A stretch of 13,416 nucleotides of DNA from Bacteriovoracaceae bacterium UBA4573 (GTDB lineage: Bacteria; Bdellovibrionota; UBA1018; UBA923). The position numbers and the translations under genes are program-made. Under the pieces are notes generated by a model that was not told the DNA's origin, searched no databases, and saw only the letters and a program-made list of their open reading frames with translations. The stretch covers positions 1-13,416 of the forward strand of contig DGKJ01000118.1 in the NCBI GenBank assembly GCA_002387735.1, given 5' to 3'. Every line of letters starts with the position of its first letter. Position 1 is the first letter of the stretch. Of this stretch, positions 7,218 to 13,216 are shown one piece after another.

Positions 7218-7730
7218 ATGACCATGGCATCTCCTGAAGAAAACAACCCACGTCCGCGATCGGCGGTATTGGCATCGATTATAGTTGTAGCTGTTTTTCT
7301 TACCGTTCTTGGGAGCGCCACTGCACGGTATTGGATGGAGCTTTTTAAAAAGACAGAAAACCCTCTTTGCGCAAACGAAGTTGTCGAAACCATCGTAGAG
7401 CTTGCGCTGCAGTCCGATTATGCGCAACTCAGAAAATGGATGAACGAGACCGGCCCAGAAAAGACTAAAAATTGCATTGGGGCAGTCGACGGGCGATTTG
7501 ATCGATTTGGCCAAGCGCGAATGGAACTTCTCAAGGCCCTTGCGTCGATGCGCAACGAAGGGATCTCTGGCCCAACTCGCGCCGAATGGGGCGGCGCCCT
7601 TTCCTTTGCAGCTCGTTCAATTTTGCGCCCCGGTCCGAAGCAAACCGAATATTTGGAAATCGCTGAATCTTTTTCGGAACTCAATGCACAAAGAGATTCC
7701 GAAAAACGTGATCCCGCCACGGAGCGTTAG
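7218..7730 (+). CDS. Unrecognised membrane-anchored protein
   Basis: The gene encodes a 170-residue protein with a short polar, Pro-rich N-terminus, one transmembrane segment (about 17-37, VLASIIVVAVFLTVLGSATA) and a helical, charged C-terminal region, with no recognised domain. The Arg pair before the helix favours N-in topology, which places the body, including Cys51 and Cys86, in the periplasm. Two ATGs lie two codons apart (7218 and 7224). I choose 7218, with GAGGA (7206-7210) seven bases upstream; that site lies inside the end of the previous gene. The three-base gap to the cupredoxin-like gene means translation is probably coupled, so this may be a membrane partner or anchor for that exported protein. 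No terminator is obvious after the stop, so some readthrough into eno is possible. Confidence 0.7.
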   Translation: MTMASPEENNPRPRSAVLASIIVVAVFLTVLGSATARYWMELFKKTENPLCANEVVETIVELALQSDYAQLRKWMNETGPEKTKNCIGAVDGRFDRFGQARMELLKALASMRNEGISGPTRAEWGGALSFAARSILRPGPKQTEYLEIAESFSELNAQRDSEKRDPATER

Positions 7731-7778
7731 TTTAACCGCAATTTTCCTTTTCACCGACGAGCGATGTCGCTTCTCCTC

Positions 7779-7807
7779 TTGGAAACCCGTCAGGTTTTGG
7801 ATAGATT
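7779..7807 (+). promoter_or_regulatory. Candidate promoter for eno-ftsB
   Basis: TTGGAA (7779-7784) and TAGATT (7802-7807) are separated by 17 bases, each with four of six consensus matches. Transcription would begin near 7814 and leave a leader of about 37 bases. The match is modest, and readthrough from the upstream pair is an alternative. Confidence 0.3.
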
Positions 7808-7835
7808 CAGTTTGAAATTTTTCTAACTTCTTTTT

Positions 7836-7841
7836 AGGAGG
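7836..7841 (+). promoter_or_regulatory. Ribosome binding site that fixes the enolase start
   Basis: AGGAGG here is a perfect Shine-Dalgarno site. The in-frame GTG at 7842 abuts it with no spacer and cannot be used with it. GTG 7851 lies nine bases downstream and gives an N-terminus (MFTVKNVQAREILDSRG) of normal enolase length. Confidence 0.85.
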
Positions 7842-7850
7842 GTGCCCATC

Positions 7851-9164
7851 GTGTTTACAGTCAAGAATGTTCAAGCTCGTGAGATTTTAGACAGTCGCGG
7901 CAACCCTACAATCGAAGTCGACGTGTCTCTCAAAGAGGGCGACGCATTTGGACGAGGCGCAGTGCCCAGTGGAGCTAGCACTGGGAGCCGTGAGGCGCTA
8001 GAGCTGCGCGATGGCGACAAAACTCGTTATCTTGGCAAAGGGGTGCGAAAAGCAGTTGAGCATGTAAATACTAAAATCGCAGGCCAATTGCGCGGTGTGA
8101 ACTTCGAAACTCAGGAAGCACTGGATAAAGCACTGTGCGCGCTCGATGGGACCGCAAACAAAGGAAACCTCGGAGCCAATGCCATTCTTGGAACCTCTAT
8201 GGCGTTTGCTCGCGCCGCTGCCAATGCGCGCCGCCTGCCCCTACACGAGTGGCTCTTTGAGTGTTACACCGGAAAAACTCCTACTGGGTTGCAAGAGTAT
8301 ACGCTGCCAGTTCCGCTGATGAACATTTTTAATGGCGGTGCTCATGCCACTAACGGGATCGATTTCCAAGAGTTCATGATTGTACCTGCTGGAACAACAA
8401 GTTTTTCGGAAGCGCTGAGAATGGGAGTCGAAGTGTTTCATCGACTGAAGGCCGTTCTAAAAGACGCGCACTTAAATACTGGCGTGGGCGACGAAGGCGG
8501 GTTCGCGCCCGATCTAGACGATTACGAAGATAAAACCGAACAGGTTTTGGAGTTCGTCATGGAAGCCATAGAGCAGGCAGGGTACGAGGCTGGAAAACAT
8601 GTGTGGATTGCGCTCGACGTAGCGGCGAGTGAGTTTTTTAATGAAGGTCGCTATCGTTTCGAAGGTCGTAACGTCACTTCGGCTGATTTAGTTAGTGTGT
8701 ACAGCGATCTTCGACGCGAGTATCCAATAGTTTCGATAGAAGATGGGTTGGCTGAAGGCGATTGGGATGGCTGGAAAACCCTTACCGCGAAAATGGGCTC
8801 TGAGTGCCAATTGGTAGGAGATGACATTTTCGTGACAAATCCCAGTATTCTTAAAGAGGGCATCGAGACCAAGGTCGCAAATTCGGTCTTAATCAAGCTC
8901 AATCAGATCGGTACGGTAACCGAAACGCTGCGCACGATTCGCATGGCGGACGCGGCGAAATACACATCGGTCATTTCCCACCGAAGTGGAGAAACGGAAG
9001 ACGCCTTCATCGCTGATCTCGCAGTTGCGACTTCAGCGGGTCAAATTAAAACCGGATCAGCCTCTCGTTCCGATCGTTTAGCGAAATATAATCAACTTCT
9101 TCGAATAGAAGAACAACTCGGTCGACGCGCCCGATTTATGGGGCTACAATCGTTAAAGCGATGA
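7851..9164 (+). CDS. eno: Enolase (2-phosphoglycerate dehydratase)
   Basis: Enolase converts 2-phosphoglycerate to phosphoenolpyruvate in glycolysis and the reverse reaction in gluconeogenesis. It is a cytoplasmic Mg-dependent enzyme, usually an oligomer of dimers. From GTG 7851 the protein has 437 residues, normal for the family. All key residues are visible (numbering from this start): Ser40 in the mobile loop VPSGASTG; Glu215 in GVGDEGGF; Mg ligands Asp256 (IALDVAASEF), Glu297 (SIEDGL) and Asp324 (VGDDIF); catalytic base Lys349 (IKLNQIGT); His377 in SHRSGETED; and Lys400 in QIKTGSASRSDR. Longer in-frame starts exist, but the ribosome site at 7836-7841 rules out GTG 7842. The stop codon overlaps the start of the ftsB-like gene in ATGA, so the two are translationally coupled. 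The eno-ftsB neighbourhood is common in proteobacteria. Confidence 0.98.
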   Translation: MFTVKNVQAREILDSRGNPTIEVDVSLKEGDAFGRGAVPSGASTGSREALELRDGDKTRYLGKGVRKAVEHVNTKIAGQLRGVNFETQEALDKALCALDGTANKGNLGANAILGTSMAFARAAANARRLPLHEWLFECYTGKTPTGLQEYTLPVPLMNIFNGGAHATNGIDFQEFMIVPAGTTSFSEALRMGVEVFHRLKAVLKDAHLNTGVGDEGGFAPDLDDYEDKTEQVLEFVMEAIEQAGYEAGKHVWIALDVAASEFFNEGRYRFEGRNVTSADLVSVYSDLRREYPIVSIEDGLAEGDWDGWKTLTAKMGSECQLVGDDIFVTNPSILKEGIETKVANSVLIKLNQIGTVTETLRTIRMADAAKYTSVISHRSGETEDAFIADLAVATSAGQIKTGSASRSDRLAKYNQLLRIEEQLGRRARFMGLQSLKR

Positions 9165-9439
9165 TAGCGAATAGAAAATTTCGGATAGTGGTTTTAGTTT
9201 TATTCTGTTGGTCCGTTTGGATTTCTGGCCTATTCGGTAACGATGGAATATTGCAGGCCTATCGACTATCAAAGGTTCGCCGCGATCTGACACTGCGCAT
9301 TCGAGCCCTCGAAAATGAGCGCTCCCGGCTAGATATCTTACTCTCGGACCTCTACCGGGACGATTTTGCCCAGGAAATGGCCATTAGGGATACCCTCGGG
9401 TATGTACGCGAAGGCGAAGTCGTTTTCGAGACCCGCTAA
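9161..9439 (+). CDS. ftsB: FtsB/DivIC-family cell-division protein
   Basis: This is a 92-residue bitopic membrane protein with a short basic N-terminus (MIANRKFR), one transmembrane helix (about 8-24), a coiled-coil segment (about 31-65, with leucine and isoleucine heptad positions among charged residues) and the family C-terminal motif LGYVREGEVVFE (79-90). FtsB/DivIC proteins form the FtsQLB-type complex in the periplasm that activates septal peptidoglycan synthesis at the divisome. Length, architecture, C-terminal motif and position directly after eno all match. ATG 9161 overlaps the eno stop by four bases (ATGA), and no strong independent ribosome site is seen, so translation probably depends on eno termination. 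The gene symbol is by family and context; DivIC would be the equivalent name in other phyla. Confidence 0.85.
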   Translation: MIANRKFRIVVLVLFCWSVWISGLFGNDGILQAYRLSKVRRDLTLRIRALENERSRLDILLSDLYRDDFAQEMAIRDTLGYVREGEVVFETR

Positions 9440-9448
9440 AGGGTCTTT
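9428..9448 (+). terminator. Possible terminator of eno-ftsB overlapping the ftsB stop
   Basis: AGACCC (9429-9434) pairs with GGGTCT (9441-9446), extendable by one G-U pair, around a six-base loop that contains the ftsB stop. Only three T residues end the stem (9446-9448), so termination would be partial or the hairpin may simply protect the 3' end. Confidence 0.4.
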
Positions 9449-9472
9449 CCTCACTAGATCAAGGTCGGCCTA

Positions 9473-9500
9473 TTGACGTTTTTCACCCCTTTGATAACTT
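9473..9500 (+). promoter_or_regulatory. Candidate promoter of the cold-shock gene
   Basis: TTGACG (9473-9478, five of six to the -35 consensus) is followed after 16 bases by TAACTT (9495-9500), a weak -10. The overlapping GATAAC (9493-9498) is an alternative at a shorter spacing. Transcription would start near 9507 and give a leader of about 70 bases. Confidence 0.4.
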
Positions 9501-9507
9501 TTTAGCA

Positions 9508-9554
9508 GGTGGGTTTGGACCCATCGCCTGAACTCGATGCGACCGCACGAGTTC
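9508..9554 (+). promoter_or_regulatory. Two-hairpin 5' leader of the cold-shock gene, possible RNA thermosensor
   Basis: Hairpin one pairs GGTGGGT (9508-9514) with ACCCATC (9519-9525, one G-U) around TTGG. Hairpin two pairs GAACTCG (9530-9536) with CGAGTTC (9548-9554), continues past a bulged A into TGC/GCA and has a GACC loop. A second AGTTC at 9557-9561, just before the AGGAGG ribosome site (9563-9568), could pair with GAACT in place of the first copy. Structured, temperature-responsive leaders are known for cspA of Escherichia coli; function here is inferred. Confidence 0.5.
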
Positions 9555-9578
9555 ATAGTTCAAGGAGGACACGCGAAC

Positions 9579-9782
9579 ATGGCACAGGGAAAAGTAAAGT
9601 GGTTTAACGACGCCAAAGGATTTGGCTTTATTAGTCGCGACGATGGTTCCGACGTTTTCGTACACTATTCGGCCATCAAAGGAGAAGGTTATCGGACGTT
9701 AGCGGAAGGTCAGAGCGTTGAGTTCGATCTTTACGAGGGGACAAAAGGACCTCAAGCGCAGAACGTCACTAAGGTTCAATAA
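9579..9782 (+). CDS. Cold-shock domain protein (CspA family)
   Basis: This is a single cold-shock domain of 67 residues, the usual size. It has RNP1 as KGFGFIS (13-19) and RNP2 as VFVHY (26-30; the last position is usually Phe). The start MAQGKVKWFND is typical. These proteins bind single-stranded RNA and DNA cooperatively and act as RNA chaperones or antiterminators, in the cold or constitutively. The frame is open back to ATG 9537, but that ATG lies in the leader hairpin. ATG 9579 has AGGAGG (9563-9568) ten bases upstream and gives the conserved N-terminus. The gene is monocistronic, with a promoter candidate at 9473-9500 and a strong terminator at 9811-9844. Which paralogue it is (cold-induced or constitutive) cannot be told. 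Confidence 0.96.
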   Translation: MAQGKVKWFNDAKGFGFISRDDGSDVFVHYSAIKGEGYRTLAEGQSVEFDLYEGTKGPQAQNVTKVQ

Positions 9783-9810
9783 AATTTGAGAAAGCGAAAC
9801 GAAGTATTCG

Positions 9811-9844
9811 GCCCCGCTAGAGTGATCTAGCGGGGCTTTTTTTT
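9811..9844 (+). terminator. Strong intrinsic terminator of the cold-shock gene
   Basis: GCCCCGCTAGA (9811-9821) and TCTAGCGGGGC (9826-9836) make a perfect 11-bp stem with loop GTGA, followed by eight T residues (9837-9844). The end of the T-run overlaps the stop codon (9843-9845) of the convergent minus-strand gene. Confidence 0.95.
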
Positions 9845-10745
9845 ATTCTGCGCTTTGATTTCGCAATGGATTGACCGTTTCGTCTTCGTCGAACAGATCT
9901 TCGACTATTTGGGTCTGCGGAGCATCAAAAAACTGCTGGTAGGCCGGCCGGCAGGCAGAAAGTAGGGCCGCAGTGCGGGTGGTTAGATTTTTACTTTTCA
10001 GTAATGCCCGATCTGCTTTTTTGCCCTTATCGAATTCCGCAGCCAGGTCGCTCGATGATTTGCAAGAATATGAATCGTAGGAAGTGTATTCGTCGGTAGC
10101 TGTTTGCAAATAGGTGACTTTTCTTAACTTGCAGTCAGCTCCGCGACGCTCGAACTCAAAAGATTGGAGCGATCGTCGGTGGGCGTCGCCGCGAGGCGGT
10201 TCGATCACTTCGACCTGCCAACGAGTTTCGTCGGAGTCCAACATTTTACCTCGAAAGGTATGGCCCGATTTAGAATCGGCCGAGAAATAGCCGAGCGCTT
10301 CCCCTTTGCGACTTTTGTTCACAAGAATTCCGTTCGGCAACGCTTTTTTATTTAGATCCTGTAAAGATCCAAGACCTTGTTCTTTAAAAAACGTATCAAC
10401 GAAGGCCTGGCAACTGCTGTTGTCTTTGGACGGCTTTTTTTGGTGTTTGCGACTCAGAGCCTGTATCTTTCTTAGGAGGGCCCGACGTTCGTGGCGAACG
10501 GTGCGGGCAGATTTTTTTGGTATTTTGGCAGAAGCTTCGGTTTCAATAGTCTGTTCCGAAACAATCCCGTCAGGCACCTGTTTAATTCTTTTCTTTTGAA
10601 TAAACTCCGGAACCATTATGTCGTCAGTTTCTTCTTCAATATCGTCGATAGTTTCTGAACGTAGCGGGGCGCCGTTTCCAATAGAAAAAATAAACGCAAA
10701 AAACACTGTGATCGCAAAGGAAAAGTTCGTACCCAGTAGTCGCAT
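9843..10745 (-). CDS. Unrecognised exported protein with four cysteines
   Basis: The gene encodes 300 residues. A Sec signal (MRLLG, hydrophobic core about 9-22) ends near NGA before PLRS. An acidic stretch (about 31-45, IDDIEEETDD) leads into a very basic, probably helical region (about 78-108, RHERRALLRK, RKHQKKPSK). A globular C-terminal part (about 110-270) has Cys112, Cys205, Cys228 and Cys265, possibly two disulfides, and the C-terminus is acidic. I recognise no family. The start is ATG 10745, with GGGAGG (complement of 10755-10760) nine bases upstream. It lies 50 bases after the ABC ATPase gene but has its own extended -10 promoter (10771-10799), so it may be transcribed separately from, as well as with, the transporter. 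Convergent with the csp terminator. Confidence 0.72.
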   Translation of the reverse strand: MRLLGTNFSFAITVFFAFIFSIGNGAPLRSETIDDIEEETDDIMVPEFIQKKRIKQVPDGIVSEQTIETEASAKIPKKSARTVRHERRALLRKIQALSRKHQKKPSKDNSSCQAFVDTFFKEQGLGSLQDLNKKALPNGILVNKSRKGEALGYFSADSKSGHTFRGKMLDSDETRWQVEVIEPPRGDAHRRSLQSFEFERRGADCKLRKVTYLQTATDEYTSYDSYSCKSSSDLAAEFDKGKKADRALLKSKNLTTRTAALLSACRPAYQQFFDAPQTQIVEDLFDEDETVNPLRNQSAE

Positions 10746-10770
10746 CGACGGATGCCTCCCAATGGGGTAA

Positions 10771-10799
10771 ATTGTAGCATCGAAATTTTTACGAGTTAA
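10771..10799 (-). promoter_or_regulatory. Extended -10 promoter for the exported protein at 9843-10745
   Basis: Read on minus, TACAAT (complement of 10771-10776, five of six) is preceded by TGC, giving an extended -10. TTAACT (complement of 10794-10799, four of six) lies 17 bases upstream. Transcription would start near 10764, placing GGGAGG (10755-10760) in a short leader of about 19 bases. Confidence 0.6.
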
Positions 10800-10804
10800 C
10801 TCGT
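10791..10804. repeat. Perfect 14-bp palindrome over the -35 box, possible operator
   Basis: ACGAGTTAACTCGT is fully self-complementary. It covers the whole -35 hexamer of the promoter above as well as the ATPase stop codon. A dimeric regulator binding here could repress the downstream gene. It is not followed by a T-run on the minus strand, so a terminator role for the transporter operon is less likely. Confidence 0.45.
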
Positions 10805-11563
10805 GACAAGCTGTCGCACAAAATCTGTTGCGGGGTGGGCGGTAATTTCTTCAGGGGTGCCTATTTGAATCAGTCGACCGCGATCAAAAATACACATGCG
10901 ATCTGAAAGTTCCAACGCTTCGGTTCGATCATGGGTGACGTAAATCATAGTAAGGCCAAGTTTACGGTTGAGCTCCTTGATTTCCTTTCTCACGGAAGCA
11001 CGTAAAGCAACGTCGAGATTCGACAATGGTTCGTCCAACAAGAGCAGGCGCGGGCGCTGAACCAAGGCTCGAGCTAACGCGACGCGTTGCTGTTGGCCAC
11101 CAGAGAGTTCGTGGGGAAATCGGTGCTCGAACCCTAGTAGTTCCACTCGTCCAAGTACCTCGTGGATCAATTTATCCCGTTCGTCTCGCCCAATTTTCTG
11201 TATTTCTAATGGGAATGCCACATTTTCTGCGACGGTTCGATGGGGCCATAGAGCGTAACTTTGAAAAACCATACCTACATTGCGCTGAAACGGTTCAAGA
11301 TAGACATCTTTTTCAACATCGACAAAGGTGACCAGGTTGGCGTCGTGACTTAGGGTGACTCGGCCGGTGGTTGGAATTTCTAAGCCCGCAATGATTCGAA
11401 GCAAAGTCGTTTTTCCACTTCCACTCGGCCCGAGCAAAGTTACGAGTTCTCCTGGGTTTACCGAAAAATGAACTTGATCTAAGGCAAAACCCTGCGACGG
11501 AGCAGCGTTTTGGGAGCTTTGATATTTTTTAGAGATTCCCGCTATTTCTAGACCCCACTTCAT
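10796..11563 (-). CDS. ABC transporter ATP-binding protein, ferric-iron/polyamine importer type
   Basis: This 255-residue ATPase powers the adjacent permease at the inner face of the cytoplasmic membrane. All ABC motifs are intact: Walker A GPSGSGKT (45-52), Q-loop Gln101 in MVFQSYALWPH, signature LSGGQ (153-157), Walker B RLLLLDE (172-178), D-loop SNLD (181-184) and H-loop His211 in VTHDRTEAL. The wording VFQSYALWPHRTV and IYVTHDRTEALELSD is typical of the FbpC/PotA group. At 255 residues it stops straight after the nucleotide-binding domain, whereas FbpC proteins are usually about 350 residues with a C-terminal TOBE/regulatory region; here that region is missing. ATG 11563 overlaps the permease stop by four bases, and a G8 tract eight bases upstream may act as ribosome site. 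ThiQ-type ATPases are also short, but the sequence resembles FbpC more. Confidence 0.92.
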   Translation of the reverse strand: MKWGLEIAGISKKYQSSQNAAPSQGFALDQVHFSVNPGELVTLLGPSGSGKTTLLRIIAGLEIPTTGRVTLSHDANLVTFVDVEKDVYLEPFQRNVGMVFQSYALWPHRTVAENVAFPLEIQKIGRDERDKLIHEVLGRVELLGFEHRFPHELSGGQQQRVALARALVQRPRLLLLDEPLSNLDVALRASVRKEIKELNRKLGLTMIYVTHDRTEALELSDRMCIFDRGRLIQIGTPEEITAHPATDFVRQLVTS

Positions 11564-13209
11564 ATGCCAAACCCCCCCCGACTAAACTTTTTGAGTGCAC
11601 CATTAAGTAAGAGCGTAAAACCTGCGACACTAACTGCGAGCACCGAAGCGGCACCCGGATCGGCGTACTCCTGAAAACGATAGATCAGAGTTCCGAGTGT
11701 CTCGGTTCCTGCGCCAACCAAAAATACCGACATGGTTAGTTCCGATAGCATCGGAATAAAACACAAGGCAAACGCCGCCGATAACGCCGGTATACAAAGG
11801 GGTATCACGATACGGACAAAGGTGCGAGCCGGCGTTGCGCCTGATATCCAAGCGGCTTCTTCAAGGTCTCGGCTTATCTGAGTGAGGGCTGGTTCGAGAG
11901 TACGAATGGCGAAAGCTGCGTATTTTACCCCAAAAGCCAGGCCGATAATCCAAAGTGTATTGCCCAACGACGGTTGGAAGAAAACCAATATGGGAAGTGC
12001 GAGAACAGTGCCTGGAGTGGCGTAGGCGAAACTCCATACGTTGGCTACGTGGCCGGCAATCTTTTGAGAGAAACCCGTTGTTTTTGTTTTAGAATAAGCG
12101 GCCACCAACCCTAATCCAGTCAATATAGTGGCCGTAAAAAATGCAATCCAAAGACTGTTTTGAGCAGCACGCACGCCGTCGGGCACGCTCCCAAAAACAT
12201 ATTGGTATTTCGCGAGCGACCAATTCGAAAAACTTCCGCGATCTACCAGGAGCGATTGCAAGAACACGGCAACCAGAGGAGCGAGCGTTCCGAAAAAACA
12301 AAAAAAGAAAACGCCGACCCCAAAGATGCGACTGCCGGTCGTCGGCCGAAGTAGGTTTCGTTGTGAAGCTTTGCCACCAACAATCGTCGAATGAGGCGTT
12401 CGTTTGGCAGCGCGATCGTGGGCGAAAACAAGAATGGCGGTGAGCACCATTAGGGTCGCTGCAAGAAATGAAACTTGCGAAAAATCTGATCCGCTTTTTA
12501 CTCCCTGATAAATTTTTGTAGTAACAAAGTAAGTTCGAGACGGAATACCTAGCATCGCGGGCACGCCAAAAGCGGCGAGGCTCGACGCCATGGTTAATAA
12601 CAGGCACGATAAAAGTTGTGATCGCGCAATTGGGAGGGTGATTTTAAAAAAAGCATTCCAGGGACGAGCGCCACAAAGTAGTGCAGCGTCTTCCAGTAAA
12701 GTGGAATAGTTTTTAAAAAAACTTTGCAACTGAATCGTGGCAAGTGAAGTCGTCCAACAAATTTCCACGAATAATATTCCGCCGAACCCATAAATAGTAG
12801 GCAGTGCGGGGCCCCCTAAGTAAGCAGAGATTTGGTTCAAATACCCTACGTTGGGCGCGGCCAATGCGATCCAGCCCATGGCGAAGAAAAAGCCCGGCAA
12901 AAGATAAGGGATTTTTAAGCAAAGCTCGATTACGCGTTTAAAATGGACATTAAAGCGAAACCGCCACAGCCACCAGCTGATCGAAAACGCGAGGGCGGTG
13001 GAGGTGACACCCACGATACTAGCGAGCGCGAGACTCCAGCCTATGGGGCTAAGCAAGGGCTGTATTTTTGCTGGCGATAAGGAACTTGGATCAAGAGTTT
13101 TAGAAAACCAAAATAAAAGGGGAATCACGGCAACTGCAGCAATTGCGAGCAATTGCCCGATATTTATGGAGATAAGCCAGCTGTGAAATATTGATCGGCG
13201 TCTGATCAC
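11560..13209 (-). CDS. ABC transporter fused double permease (FbpB/ThiP-like)
   Basis: This is a membrane protein of about 549 residues with two binding-protein-dependent permease domains in tandem, as in FbpB and ThiP, predicted to have about twelve helices. Each half carries the cytoplasmic EAA loop that docks the ATPase. Numbering from the longer TTG start, the first is at about 180-200 (EDAALLCGARPWNAF, then ITLP) and the second at about 457-478 (EEAAWISGATPARTF, then IVIPL). The upstream gene encodes the binding protein and the downstream gene the ATPase, so substrate probably passes from binding protein to this channel. Start: I chose GTG 13209, seven bases after the binding-protein stop. 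TTG 13230, adding seven residues, would overlap that gene by 14 bases. Neither has a clear ribosome site, so translational coupling is likely. A Fe(III)-type substrate is inferred from the whole operon; thiamine, phosphonate or polyamine is possible. Confidence 0.92.
   Translation of the reverse strand: MIRRRSIFHSWLISINIGQLLAIAAVAVIPLLFWFSKTLDPSSLSPAKIQPLLSPIGWSLALASIVGVTSTALAFSISWWLWRFRFNVHFKRVIELCLKIPYLLPGFFFAMGWIALAAPNVGYLNQISAYLGGPALPTIYGFGGILFVEICWTTSLATIQLQSFFKNYSTLLEDAALLCGARPWNAFFKITLPIARSQLLSCLLLTMASSLAAFGVPAMLGIPSRTYFVTTKIYQGVKSGSDFSQVSFLAATLMVLTAILVFAHDRAAKRTPHSTIVGGKASQRNLLRPTTGSRIFGVGVFFFCFFGTLAPLVAVFLQSLLVDRGSFSNWSLAKYQYVFGSVPDGVRAAQNSLWIAFFTATILTGLGLVAAYSKTKTTGFSQKIAGHVANVWSFAYATPGTVLALPILVFFQPSLGNTLWIIGLAFGVKYAAFAIRTLEPALTQISRDLEEAAWISGATPARTFVRIVIPLCIPALSAAFALCFIPMLSELTMSVFLVGAGTETLGTLIYRFQEYADPGAASVLAVSVAGFTLLLNGALKKFSRGGFGI
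11572..11579 (-). repeat. Homopolymeric G8 tract at the permease/ATPase junction
   Basis: Eight G residues on the coding strand encode the Arg-Gly-Gly near the permease C-terminus and lie eight bases before the ATPase ATG, where a ribosome site would be. Gain or loss of one G would change the last residues of the permease and the stop/start overlap. Confidence 0.6.
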
Positions 13210-13216
13210 GGCAGCG

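Noticed and set aside
7842..7844. First in-frame GTG of the enolase frame
   Set aside because: It directly abuts the Shine-Dalgarno sequence AGGAGG with no spacer, so GTG 7851 is the usable start.
9537..9578. Upstream ATG extending the cold-shock protein by 14 residues
   Set aside because: The ATG is buried in a stable hairpin, has no ribosome site, and would add residues absent from the family. AGGAGG fixes the start at 9579.
10306..10599. Plus-strand frame opposite the exported protein at 9843-10745
   Set aside because: Its product is low-quality sequence without a ribosome site. The minus-strand frame has a signal peptide, ribosome site and promoter.
12089..12607. Long minus-strand frame of 172 codons inside the permease gene
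   Set aside because: It lies wholly within the double permease in another frame, and its product is Arg/Cys/Phe-rich with no sensible membrane or domain pattern. The permease frame carries both EAA motifs.
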